This document shows positions 17,096-26,284 of a DNA stretch of 64,000 bases, in pieces (the stretch's first letter is position 1; every line of letters begins with the position of its first letter). The translations under genes were made by a program, and so were the position numbers. The notes beneath the pieces were generated by a model. The model made no database searches and was not told where the DNA came from. It saw only the letters and a list, made by a program, of their open reading frames with translations. Location: positions 1-64,000 of the forward strand of contig CAZDKK010000001.1 of the NCBI GenBank assembly GCA_964506245.1. The letters run 5' to 3'. The DNA comes from CAZDKK01 sp964506245 (GTDB taxonomy: Bacteria; Eisenbacteria; RBG-16-71-46; CAIMUX01; WJJG01).

Positions 17096-20000
17096 ATGGC
17101 AGAGGCCAACCGCGAACGCAACGGTACGACCCGCGGGCCCGGTGCCAAAGGGCCCCATGAGGCCTCGGGTGCTCCGCCCGGGGGTTTGCGCGAGGAGATG
17201 GACCGGCTGGTCCAGGTTGCGGAGTTGCACCTGGCGGCCGATGACACCCAGGCCGCCCTCGAGGTCCTCAGGCGAGCCGAGGGCTTGGCGGTCGAGGGGC
17301 AGGCCGATCCCGCCTGGACGGCGGGGATGAAGATCCGCCTGGCGGATTGCCTCCGCGGCCGGGGGGAGTTTTCCGCGGCGCTGGAGCAGGTGCAGCAGGC
17401 CATCGACTTGATCGCCGACCAGGGCGATGGGATCGTGCGCGGCAAGGCGCTGGCGCGAGCGGCCAGCCTGCATGTCCGGCTGGGAGACTACGCCAGCGCA
17501 CAGGAGTGCGCGTCGACGGCCTACGAGCTGCTCCGGACCACCGGCGAGCACGCCGAGATCGGCACGCTCGAGCTGACGCTCGGCACGATTCACATGCGCA
17601 CCGGGCAGGTCCGCCGAAGCCAGGAGTTCTTCGAGAGCGCGTTGTTCACGTTCCGTCGGATCGGGCACCGCGAGGGCACCGCCAAGGCGCTCAACAACCT
17701 TGGCATTCTCCTCAAGAACGGTCCCCGCTGGAAGGATGCGCTCGACTACCTGCGGCAGACGCTGGCGATCAGCGAGGAGATGGGCAATGCGGGCAACATC
17801 GCCATGCATTGCGGCAACCTCGGTGTGCTCTATTCGAAGATGTGCGACTGGAAGGAGGCCGAGCGCGCGCTCGTCCGCGGGATCTCGACCTGCAAGGAGA
17901 TCGGCAACAGCTTCACCGCCACCTGCTGTCACCTCGCGCAGGGCAACCTCCAGCGCCGGCGGGGGCGGTACGCGCGTGCGGCGGAGTCCTACGCCCAGGC
18001 GCGGCAACTGGCTGAGCAGAACAAGTACGGCCGCGAGATCGTGCTCTGCTGGGAATGCGAGGGCGACCTGCTGGCCGACGAGGGCAAGCTGGACGAGGCC
18101 CGCGCTCACCTCGAACGTGCGCTCGAGATGGCCAGGGCCGTGGCGCCCAGGGGTGACCTCACGCCCGAGATCGAGCGCCGGCTGGCGGCCATCGCGCTGC
18201 GCAAGGGCGAGGCCGCCGAGGCCGAGCGCCTCACCACCCGGGCCTATCGTGGGGCCCGACAGGTCGGGGACAACGTCGAGGCCGGCGCCGCGCTGCGCAT
18301 CCTGGGGGATGCCTACGCCCGTCAGGGCAAGCACGCAGCGGCCAGCCGTGTTCTCCAGCGGGCCGTGGAGATCCTGGGTCAGACCCCCGACGCCTACGAG
18401 CTGGCCCTGGCCAGGATCAGTTGGGGCCGATGCCTGGGGCGTCCGGAGGCCGCCAAGCCTCACGGCGACGGTCACGGCCAGCGGTTGAAGGCTGCCGATC
18501 AGCTTCAACGCGCGATCGAGTTCTTCCTCTCCGTCGAGCTGACGGGCCAAGCCGCCGAGGCGGTGGTCGAGCTCGCCGAGGTACGCGCCGGCCAGCGCGA
18601 TCTGGAGGGCGCGCTGCGGGACATCGCCCGCGGCCGCAGCCTCGCGGAGCAGGCAGATCGCCGGGACGTGATCGAGCGGCTGGATCGGGCGCGCGCGGCC
18701 CTGGAGACGCAGTCGGCCGAGGTGGCCGTCCTGAAGTCGCCCGAAGTCGAGATCATCCAGGACTGGAGCCGGTTCTTCTCCGAGGGCGGGGCGGACGAGG
18801 TCCGGCTCGAGGGCATGCTGCGCTTCGCGCTCGAACGCCTCGAGAGCAGCCGGGCCCTGCTGGCCGCGCCGGCCGCGCCGGGCGGGCAGCCGGCCGTCGT
18901 GGCCAAGGTGGGCCTGCAAGACGGGCAGGGCGATGCGATCCTGCGCGCGATCCTCCCGCACGTCGAAAGCCGAGGGTTGATCCTGGCCGGCGGGATCGCG
19001 CACGACCCGCGGTTTGCCTCCGAGGCGGAGGGTGCCTTTGCGGGCGTCCGCTCCTTCGCCAGCCTGTCGCTGAGTCTGCCCGAGGGCAAGGGGGTCCTCT
19101 ACATCGACCGGCGCGCGGGCGGCAGCTCGGTGTTCGGGCGCGGGGACCTGCGGGTGCTGAGCGTCGTCTCCGGGCTGCTGGGGCTGGGGCTCATCCAGAT
19201 CCGCCGCGAGCGCGAGCTGCAGGCCCAACGGCAGGAGCGCGAGCATCCGGTGCGCACCGGTCCCCTGGCCGACTACGTGACCCAGGACGCCGAGGTGCTG
19301 CGGGTCTTCGCGCAACTCGAGCGGGTGGGTGACTCGACCGCCAGCATCTTGATCACGGGGGAGACGGGTACGGGCAAAGGCCTCCTGGCCCAGTGCATCC
19401 ATCGGGCCTCGGCCCGCCGCGACGGCCCCTTCATCACGGTCAACTGCGCGGCCATCCCCGAGACCTTGCTCGAGAGCGAGCTGTTCGGTCACGTCGCCGG
19501 ATCCTTCACGGGGGCGCGGGCCGACAAGCGCGGGCTCTTCGAGGAAGCGGAACGCGGCACGCTCTTCCTGGATGAGATCGGCCGCACCAGTCTGACGGTT
19601 CAGGCGAAGCTCCTGCACGCTCTCGACACGCACAAGATACGGCGTGTTGGGGCGACCCGCGACCATGCCGTCGACGTGCGCGTTGTGTGTGCAAGCAACA
19701 CCGATCTCCTGGACGCCATCCGGCGAGGCACGTTCCTCGAGGACCTATTCTACCGGCTGAGCGATTTCACAGTCCACCTGCCGCCGCTGCGCGAGCGACC
19801 GGGGGACATCCCACTGTTGCTCAACAGCTTCTACGACCGCGTCTGCCACGAGCTGGGACGCAAGCCCGCTGGGCTCGATGCTGAAGTGCGCAAGCTTCTG
19901 CTGGAGCACACATGGCGCGGGAACATCCGCGAACTGATCCAGGTCGTGCGCCGCATGGTTGCCCTGAGCCTCGACGGCGAGCGGATCACGGCCGACTTGC

Positions 20001-20284
20001 TGCCGCGCGAGCTGCTGGGGACCGCGGCCCAGCCGGAGCCCGCCCCCGTGCGCAGCCCGAGTCCGCCGGACGAGGGCGTGCCGGGCTGGTCCCCGGGGCC
20101 TGACGTCCGGAACGGCAATCCGCGGGCGCTGCACGAGGAGGTTCTGCGGCTCGAGCGACGCCTGGTGTCGGAGACGCTGACCGCGACGGGTTGGAACCGG
20201 GCCGAGACCGCCCGGCGCCTGCGCATCAGCTATCCGACGCTGCTGACCAAGATCAAGGTGTTCGGGCTGACGCCGACGCGGTGA
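17096..20284 (+). CDS. TPR-containing sigma-54-type AAA+ transcriptional regulator
   Basis: A 1062-residue protein. Residues 35-500 are tandem TPR-like helical repeats (for example FESALFTFRRIGHREGTAKALNN). A degenerate GAF-like region follows (about 560-700). The AAA+ domain is near 720-960: Walker A GETGTGKG, Walker B GTLFLDEIG, and the sigma-54 contact loop as GSFTGA instead of GAFTGA (about residue 800). A Fis-type HTH closes the protein (NRAETARRLRISYPTLL). It should act in the cytoplasm as an ATP-driven regulator controlled through the TPR platform. The Ser in the contact loop makes sigma-54 activation likely but not certain. Confidence 0.88.
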   Translation: MAEANRERNGTTRGPGAKGPHEASGAPPGGLREEMDRLVQVAELHLAADDTQAALEVLRRAEGLAVEGQADPAWTAGMKIRLADCLRGRGEFSAALEQVQQAIDLIADQGDGIVRGKALARAASLHVRLGDYASAQECASTAYELLRTTGEHAEIGTLELTLGTIHMRTGQVRRSQEFFESALFTFRRIGHREGTAKALNNLGILLKNGPRWKDALDYLRQTLAISEEMGNAGNIAMHCGNLGVLYSKMCDWKEAERALVRGISTCKEIGNSFTATCCHLAQGNLQRRRGRYARAAESYAQARQLAEQNKYGREIVLCWECEGDLLADEGKLDEARAHLERALEMARAVAPRGDLTPEIERRLAAIALRKGEAAEAERLTTRAYRGARQVGDNVEAGAALRILGDAYARQGKHAAASRVLQRAVEILGQTPDAYELALARISWGRCLGRPEAAKPHGDGHGQRLKAADQLQRAIEFFLSVELTGQAAEAVVELAEVRAGQRDLEGALRDIARGRSLAEQADRRDVIERLDRARAALETQSAEVAVLKSPEVEIIQDWSRFFSEGGADEVRLEGMLRFALERLESSRALLAAPAAPGGQPAVVAKVGLQDGQGDAILRAILPHVESRGLILAGGIAHDPRFASEAEGAFAGVRSFASLSLSLPEGKGVLYIDRRAGGSSVFGRGDLRVLSVVSGLLGLGLIQIRRERELQAQRQEREHPVRTGPLADYVTQDAEVLRVFAQLERVGDSTASILITGETGTGKGLLAQCIHRASARRDGPFITVNCAAIPETLLESELFGHVAGSFTGARADKRGLFEEAERGTLFLDEIGRTSLTVQAKLLHALDTHKIRRVGATRDHAVDVRVVCASNTDLLDAIRRGTFLEDLFYRLSDFTVHLPPLRERPGDIPLLLNSFYDRVCHELGRKPAGLDAEVRKLLLEHTWRGNIRELIQVVRRMVALSLDGERITADLLPRELLGTAAQPEPAPVRSPSPPDEGVPGWSPGPDVRNGNPRALHEEVLRLERRLVSETLTATGWNRAETARRLRISYPTLLTKIKVFGLTPTR

Positions 20285-20321
20285 GGATGCGGCCTCCTTG
20301 CGCATGGGATCGTTCCCGAAC

Positions 20322-20334
20322 GCGGCCTGAGGCC
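20322..20334. terminator. Short GC hairpin between convergent genes
   Basis: CGGCC-TGA-GGCCG lies in the 61-bp gap between the convergent regulator and transporter genes and could stop transcription from both sides; no T-run on either strand. Confidence 0.35.
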
Positions 20335-20345
20335 GGCAGCCGGCG

Positions 20346-22379
20346 TTACCGCACGCGGGCAGGCAAGACCGTCACGGCCAGCCCGGCCCACTGTAGGCGC
20401 CGCTCCAGGGCAAAGGCCGTCTCGTTGTGCAGGACACGCTGATACCAGCGATCGCGCTGGAAGAGGATCTTCCCCGCGAAGAAGGTCGGACGAGCGAATT
20501 CCCGTGAGATCTGCAGGCACAGCCGTTCCAGCTCGGCGACAGCGTCGGTGCCGACCGCCATCCGGTAGGTCGCCCGTACGCCCACGCCGTGGGCCAGCGC
20601 AACGTACTGCTCGAGGCTGCGACGCGTCTGGATGGTAAGCCGGTCGACCGCGTCGGCACCCTTGAAGCCGCCCGAATCGATCACGCCCACGCCCACGAAG
20701 ACGATGCCGCGGAAGTAGGTGGGGGCGAAGTTGAGGGCGCTCAGCGTCGTGTGAATCCCCAGCCCGCCGTACCCGCCGACCAGGACCACTGCCACGGGTT
20801 CCCGGCGATTGACCTCGCCGGGGTGCTCGGTATGGGTACGCGGAATGGAGGCCAACTCCCGGAAGAGCTGATGGAGTTTGGCGCCGACCATCTCGTAGTG
20901 ACGATGAATCAAGAAGCAGAGCATGATGAGAACAGCCGCCACGGCGAGCGTGATCCAGCCACCCTCGCGGAACTTCGTGATGATCGTGATGGCGAGGATC
21001 GTCACGCAGAAGACCAGACCCGTGAGGAACGTGGCGAACTTGTGTCTGTAGTCGTGCTGCTCACGCCGGCGAAGCGTGTCCCGCAGCATGCCGTACATCG
21101 ACAGTGTGAAGGTGAGGAAGACGTTGATGCTGTACATGACTACCAGATGTCGCACGGCACCGCCTGTATAAAGCAGTGCCACCAGCGACATGGCGGCCAT
21201 CAGGAGCACGCCGTTCTGCGTCGTCAGGCGATCTGAAAGGCTCGCGAAGCGGCGCGGCATCCAGGAGTCCAGGGCCATGTTGGCGAGAACGCGGGGACCG
21301 CCGATGTACCCTGCCTGCGCGGCCACCAGCAAGAGTCCGCCCTCCGAGACCAGCGTCAGGATCACGAAGAGCTGCGCCAGGGGGAAGCCCGCGGCGAAGC
21401 GCTCGGCCAGCACAGCATTCATCGTCTTGCCGGGCTCGGCGCTGATGCCCCAGAGCAGGTAGCAGAGGATCAACCCACCGGCCGTGAATGCGAGCGAGGT
21501 CGACATGTAGACCATGGTCCGTTTCCCGGTCTGGACGCGGGGCTCGCGCATGAGGGGCAGGCCGTTGGACACGGCCTCGAGACCGGTGTACGTGCCCCCA
21601 CCCAAGGAATACGCGTGCAGAAACAGGAGCAGCAGACCTCCGGCGCCGAGGGTGGCCAGACCCTGCTGGAACCCGGTGTGGACATGGACCGCGGTGGCCG
21701 GGATCTCGCCGATCCGGATCACGATGCCGCCGACGATGAGGATCAGATGGGTCGCGACGAAGAGCACGAAGATCGGCAGCAGCGTCATCACCGATTCCTT
21801 GACGCCGCGCAGGTTGAGGAGGGCCAACCCCAGGATGAGCAGGACTTCGGAGGGCAGCTTCCAGATGTTCCAGCCGACCGGCATGAAGCTGAAGAGCGCA
21901 TCCCCTGCTGCGGCGATCGAGACCGTAATGGTGAGGACGTAGTCGACGAGCAGCGCGCAGCCCGATACGACGCCTGTTCGGGGACCGAGGAGCTTGCTGG
22001 CGACGAGGTACCCGCCGCCGCCGTGAGGGAAGGCCTCGATGATGTATCGGTACGCCCCGGAGATGACGAAGATCGTGACCGCGGTCAACACCGCTAGTCC
22101 CACGGCTAGATAGGTGTGCTGACCCAGGGAGTGGAAGGCTTCGGAAGGTCCGTAGGACGACGAAGAAAGACCGTCTGCACCCAGCCCGACCCAGGCCAGG
22201 AGCGCGACGAGCGAGAGGTGATGGAAGAGCGAGCGGTCCCGCAGATCCCGCGGAGCACCCAGAATCAGCCGCCAGGCGCGCTGAAGGGCCGAGGGTCGTT
22301 CCTCGGGCTCGAGGTCGGGCGGCGGATTGGGGATCGGGGGCAAGGTTGGGCCGGGCCCACCGGCCCCGTGGCCGGACAT
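20346..22379 (-). CDS. APC-superfamily transporter, KimA-like (potassium or amino acid)
   Basis: A 677-residue membrane protein with about 12 TM segments and a soluble C-terminal region of about 160 residues. The N-terminal GLGADGLSSSSYGPSEAF and GGGGYLVASKLLGPRTG are typical of the KimA-like branch of APC permeases, where the Ser-rich TM1 break and the cytoplasmic tail are conserved. KimA imports potassium by proton symport in Bacillus; other relatives carry amino acids, so the substrate is not settled. The C-terminal part includes VVLVGGYGGLGIHTTLSAL, a nucleotide-fold-like stretch that could be regulatory. It is alone on the minus strand with 240 bp before the next gene. Confidence 0.8.
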   Translation of the reverse strand: MSGHGAGGPGPTLPPIPNPPPDLEPEERPSALQRAWRLILGAPRDLRDRSLFHHLSLVALLAWVGLGADGLSSSSYGPSEAFHSLGQHTYLAVGLAVLTAVTIFVISGAYRYIIEAFPHGGGGYLVASKLLGPRTGVVSGCALLVDYVLTITVSIAAAGDALFSFMPVGWNIWKLPSEVLLILGLALLNLRGVKESVMTLLPIFVLFVATHLILIVGGIVIRIGEIPATAVHVHTGFQQGLATLGAGGLLLLFLHAYSLGGGTYTGLEAVSNGLPLMREPRVQTGKRTMVYMSTSLAFTAGGLILCYLLWGISAEPGKTMNAVLAERFAAGFPLAQLFVILTLVSEGGLLLVAAQAGYIGGPRVLANMALDSWMPRRFASLSDRLTTQNGVLLMAAMSLVALLYTGGAVRHLVVMYSINVFLTFTLSMYGMLRDTLRRREQHDYRHKFATFLTGLVFCVTILAITIITKFREGGWITLAVAAVLIMLCFLIHRHYEMVGAKLHQLFRELASIPRTHTEHPGEVNRREPVAVVLVGGYGGLGIHTTLSALNFAPTYFRGIVFVGVGVIDSGGFKGADAVDRLTIQTRRSLEQYVALAHGVGVRATYRMAVGTDAVAELERLCLQISREFARPTFFAGKILFQRDRWYQRVLHNETAFALERRLQWAGLAVTVLPARVR

Positions 22380-22619
22380 GTCACAAACCTCCGCGCTTCT
22401 GCCACTCGAGGAAGGCCCCGTGCGTGTCGCGCGGCAGCGCTTCCCTTCGACGCCTGCGAGGTTAGCTGACGGACTCGGGCCGAAGAGACTGCCCTACGCC
22501 TTGCGGCGATGCGCCCCGAGACTGGTTCCCCCGCTCCCGCCCCCGGCGAGATTCAGCGATAGCGGGCCAAAGGGTAGCTCGGCCAGACGAGCACGGGCAA
22601 GGGCATTCTGGTTGGGCTG

Positions 22620-24392
22620 TCAGCGCTCCGCACCACCCGGCGGCGCGGCGGTGGGGGCGTCGGGCGCACGGGCGCCGGGTCCGAGACGAGCCACGACCTC
22701 CCGCACGTGTGCCAGCTCCTCGGGGCGGAGGTAGCGCGCGGCCAGCTCCGGTTCCACCGCCAGGATCTGAAGCAAGATCTCCCCGACGGCCACGATCTCC
22801 TGTGTGTTGCGCTCGCGCTCCGCGATCAGGAAGAGCAGATGGATCGGGGGCAGGTATCCCGGGCGCTTGACCACGGCCTCCCGCGCCCACCACTTGGCTT
22901 GCTCCAGCTCCCCGTCGCGAAAGCAGGCGGACGCGAGATTGTGGGCCATGCGCGGATCGTCGGGGTAGAGCCGTACCCCGTCCTCCAGCGCGGCGTACAT
23001 CTCGCGGTGAAGGTCGTTCGATTCGAAGAGAAAAGCCAGATGGAGCGGCGGTGGATGATCGACATAATAGGGCGCCGGGTCGTCGCCGATCAAGTCCTGC
23101 ACGCGGCGGATCGACGCGTCCCCCGCGTTGACCATCACGAAGCCCCAGGTGTTCAAGAGCGAGAGCACGATCAGGGCAGAGAACAGCGGCGACAGGACAA
23201 GGCTCCAGCGTTTCGTGGGCCAGGCCTCTTCGGTTACGCGCGGCCGGGCGGCGACCGCCGCCCACAGCAGCAGCGGCAGGCCCGCGAACGCCAGGATGTC
23301 CCAGTCGGCGGCACCCAGGATCGCCTTGACCTCCCACAGGCTCAGCGTGACGGGCAGCGCCGCGCTCAGCACGAGCCACGCGTGGCGCTCCAGACGCGCG
23401 CGCCCGCTCACGACAGCTATCACAACTCCAGCCAAGAGCGGCAGACCCAGCAGAGCCCCAGCCGGCGACGCGAGGACGAACGCATTGACGCGCTCCCACC
23501 AGAGCGCGGGGGCGAGCAGCGACAACCGTCCTGCGCTTGCCGTATAAGGATAGAAGAGGGCGGGAACCAGTAGCGGAAGCGCCAGCGCGCCGGCCAGCAC
23601 GGCAACCATCCCCAGAGCCATCGCGCGCCCCGATGGGGAATCGAGCCGCGGGCGATCGCCGGGCTCGAGCCGGAGCCCGCGCCGCCACGCCACGAGCACC
23701 AGCAGGGGCAGGGCAAACGGGAGGGCGATCGCGTGCAGGGCGACCGCGACGGCGAACAACGCCGCGGTCACGAGGAGCGAGCCGCCCTCGAGCGCACGGT
23801 GCGCACTCGCCAGATAGAGCGCCAGAACAGCGAAAGCCCAGGAGTAGACCTCGATGTATCCGCAGAAGAGCTGTACACCCCCCAGGCCCAACAGCCCTAG
23901 ATGCACCAGCCCGCGCTCGCGCGCGTCTCGGCCCAGGACTCGGGCGAGGCGCGCGGCTGCCAGCCCGAAGGGGATTGCCGCCAAGGTGTTCAAGGCCGCC
24001 AGGCTCGCGCGCGGCGCCAGTCCGCCGGCCGATGCACCCAGCCGCATCGCCGCATGTGCAAGCGCCATCGTGCCCCATTCGTAGGGCAGCATCTGTCCCC
24101 GCATCGCCTGTTCGAGCCGCAGCCAGTTGTCGCCCAGCAGGGCGTAGCGAGCACGCAGAGCCCAGCAGAGCGCGAGAAGCAGCAGGGGCACGAGAAGATC
24201 CCCGACGCGCCGACGCCAGCCGCTGTCCACTGCCGACCCGATCGCCCGGCCCCAGGCTCCCGCGCCACGATCGAGGAGGGCCCGACCGCGCGCGGTGACG
24301 AGGGCCAGCACGAGGAGACCGACCAGCAGCCCGAACGCGACGGTCCACCCACTGGGCAGATAACGCAGTGCGTCGAAGCCCCAGATGCGCAT
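22620..24392 (-). CDS. Multi-TM GT-C-like membrane protein with C-terminal TPR
   Basis: A 590-residue protein with roughly 11-12 TM helices, then a soluble tail with TPR-like helices (residues about 480-580: PDDPRMAHNLASACFRDGELEQAKWWAREAV). It resembles polyisoprenyl-phosphate-dependent (GT-C) glycosyltransferases with a helical tail, but the catalytic acidic motif is weak (LLGDNWLRLEQ in the first loop). The start ATG at 24392 lies 1 bp beyond the upstream gene's stop; the longer frame to 24557 runs back into that gene. It forms an operon with the next glycosyltransferase and probably acts on surface glycans. Confidence 0.7.
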   Translation of the reverse strand: MRIWGFDALRYLPSGWTVAFGLLVGLLVLALVTARGRALLDRGAGAWGRAIGSAVDSGWRRRVGDLLVPLLLLALCWALRARYALLGDNWLRLEQAMRGQMLPYEWGTMALAHAAMRLGASAGGLAPRASLAALNTLAAIPFGLAAARLARVLGRDARERGLVHLGLLGLGGVQLFCGYIEVYSWAFAVLALYLASAHRALEGGSLLVTAALFAVAVALHAIALPFALPLLVLVAWRRGLRLEPGDRPRLDSPSGRAMALGMVAVLAGALALPLLVPALFYPYTASAGRLSLLAPALWWERVNAFVLASPAGALLGLPLLAGVVIAVVSGRARLERHAWLVLSAALPVTLSLWEVKAILGAADWDILAFAGLPLLLWAAVAARPRVTEEAWPTKRWSLVLSPLFSALIVLSLLNTWGFVMVNAGDASIRRVQDLIGDDPAPYYVDHPPPLHLAFLFESNDLHREMYAALEDGVRLYPDDPRMAHNLASACFRDGELEQAKWWAREAVVKRPGYLPPIHLLFLIAERERNTQEIVAVGEILLQILAVEPELAARYLRPEELAHVREVVARLGPGARAPDAPTAAPPGGAER

Positions 24393-24393
24393 C

Positions 24394-26112
24394 TCAGGGT
24401 CCCGCTTGCCCGGACGAATCGACCGGGGCTTCCTGGTATCCGCTGGGGTGAAAGCGCAGGAATGCCCCGAAGCCACCGCCGGGGACCTCTTCGAACCAGA
24501 TGGGCTCGAAGTACTTGGATTGGCGCCGTATGAAGGGATGCAGGATCTTGAGCACATCCTCGTAGGGAATGCTCGAGACGTGCACCACCGTCACACCGCG
24601 CTGGCGCAGGTGATCCAGCATGCGCGCGTCGTCGGGTTCGCGCGGAAAAGAGACGGCCTCCAGCCCGGTGACGTAACGGAAGATGTTCGACTTGCGATCC
24701 AGCACGATCTCGCGCGGCGACAGGTTCTCATGCGCCCAGCCCAGGGCGTTGAAGTAGGCCTCCCAGCGGGGCGGATAATGCCGAACCTCGCCTGCATAGG
24801 CTGCAAGCCGCTGGCCGGCGAGGACGACGATGATCACCAGCAGCGCGGGCAGCACGAGAGCGCCGGGACGACGTAGCCCGGGCCGGCGCGCGGCTGCGTT
24901 CAACCACGCATCGCGCAGTCCCAGCGCGACGAGCAGGAAGCAGAGAGGCAGGATGGGGAGCACGAAGCGCACACTCGCCCAGATCGGGGGCCAGGCCAGG
25001 CAGATCGCAAGAAAAGCCGCCGTATAGGCAACCGTGACCGGCAGTCGTCGGGCCATCCGAACCAGACCGAGAAGCAGGAGGAGGCCCACCAGCACCCCGC
25101 TCCAGGCCGGTAGCACCGGTGGCGGCGTGATCTCGGCCGTATAGGTGCTGCAGGCCGCATAGGGCACGAGGGCATGGGCGATGTCGATGCAGAAGTACTG
25201 GCGGCCGTTCTGTGCCAGGCGATCGACCAGCGCCGGGAGGTTCAGCGTGCCCTCGTTGGGCAGATAGGGATTGATGTACCGAATCTGCTGCAGGTAGCTC
25301 TCGCCCTCGCCGCCGGCGAGCGCGCTGTGAAGCACCCAGGGGATGAGGACCACGGCGCACAGCACGGCGCTCACGACCGCGGCCCGCCCCTGTCGTCGCA
25401 GCAGGAGGACCAGGGGCAGCGCGGCCAGGACAGCGATGCCCACGGTGCGGATGTAGAAGGCCGCCCCGGCGGCGACAGCCCAGGGCAAGAGGGCCCGCGT
25501 GTGGACGAGCCACGGTGCGCCGGCGATCCGACGCCCGCGCTTCTCATGCCCGGGGTCCTGGCTCCCGGCGATGTGGACGACCCGGTCCGTGGCGCGCTCG
25601 CCCAGCCAGAGCGCGATGACGCTGGCGAGCAGAAACGGGATCTCGGACATCACGTAGTGCGAGAACTCGACGACGGAGAGGATGAGCATCGCGGCCCCGG
25701 CGATGGCGAAGGCCGCCCAGGAAGGCCCGGGTGGTGCGCTCCGGGGCCCGACCTTCACGGGGGGCGCACCCCGCGACACCGCCCGCTCGGCCAGCCACAG
25801 GAGTCCGACCCCCGCGGCGGCATAGCACAGGACGGACAGGACCTTGCCCGCCATGAATCCGGTGCCGAAGAGGAGCTGCAAGGGCACGAGCAGCAGGGGG
25901 AAGAGCGGTGGGTACTTCGAGCTGGCCCACAGGTTGCCCTCGCGCCACACCTTCTGGGCCAGCAGGATGTAGTCGACGTTGTCGCCGTTGACGTAGAGCT
26001 TGGGATCGAACGTGATGCCCGAGACCATGAGCAGGGGCACGATCAGCAGCAGGGCCCGGGCGCGAAAGGAGCCGAGGAGGTAACCGGCATCGCGCTCTTG
26101 CTTGCGGGCCAC
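24394..26112 (-). CDS. ArnT/PMT-like GT-C membrane glycosyltransferase
   Basis: A 572-residue protein with about 11 TM segments and a C-terminal soluble domain of about 130 residues. The first periplasmic loop has LYVNGDNVDYILLAQ, the acidic catalytic position of lipid-linked-sugar GT-C enzymes, and SSKYPPLFPLLLVPLQ, matching the ArnT/YkcB pattern. It probably transfers a sugar from a polyprenyl-phosphate donor outside the membrane. The stop is 1 bp from the start of the following GT-C/TPR gene, so the two are coupled. Donor and acceptor are unknown. Confidence 0.78.
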   Translation of the reverse strand: MARKQERDAGYLLGSFRARALLLIVPLLMVSGITFDPKLYVNGDNVDYILLAQKVWREGNLWASSKYPPLFPLLLVPLQLLFGTGFMAGKVLSVLCYAAAGVGLLWLAERAVSRGAPPVKVGPRSAPPGPSWAAFAIAGAAMLILSVVEFSHYVMSEIPFLLASVIALWLGERATDRVVHIAGSQDPGHEKRGRRIAGAPWLVHTRALLPWAVAAGAAFYIRTVGIAVLAALPLVLLLRRQGRAAVVSAVLCAVVLIPWVLHSALAGGEGESYLQQIRYINPYLPNEGTLNLPALVDRLAQNGRQYFCIDIAHALVPYAACSTYTAEITPPPVLPAWSGVLVGLLLLLGLVRMARRLPVTVAYTAAFLAICLAWPPIWASVRFVLPILPLCFLLVALGLRDAWLNAAARRPGLRRPGALVLPALLVIIVVLAGQRLAAYAGEVRHYPPRWEAYFNALGWAHENLSPREIVLDRKSNIFRYVTGLEAVSFPREPDDARMLDHLRQRGVTVVHVSSIPYEDVLKILHPFIRRQSKYFEPIWFEEVPGGGFGAFLRFHPSGYQEAPVDSSGQAGP

Positions 26113-26207
26113 TCCACGCCTCCCTCACCCGGCGACCCGGCGCGTTCTGCCCTGTGCGCGCCGACAGGGGATCAGTTTCGCCCCTTCGGCCAGGTAGGTG
26201 CAAGCGC

Positions 26208-26235
26208 GGGCGGGGCGGCACCCGCCACCCCGCCC
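26208..26235 (-). terminator. Inverted repeat downstream of the qNOR gene
   Basis: GGGCGGGG (26208-26215) and CCCCGCCC (26228-26235) are perfectly complementary with a 12-nt loop. It lies 50-77 bp beyond the qNOR stop on the minus strand, without a T-run. Confidence 0.4.
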
Positions 26236-26284
26236 GTGCACGCCGCGCCGGCCCGCGACCTGGCGGTGGATCCCGCCGCGGGAA

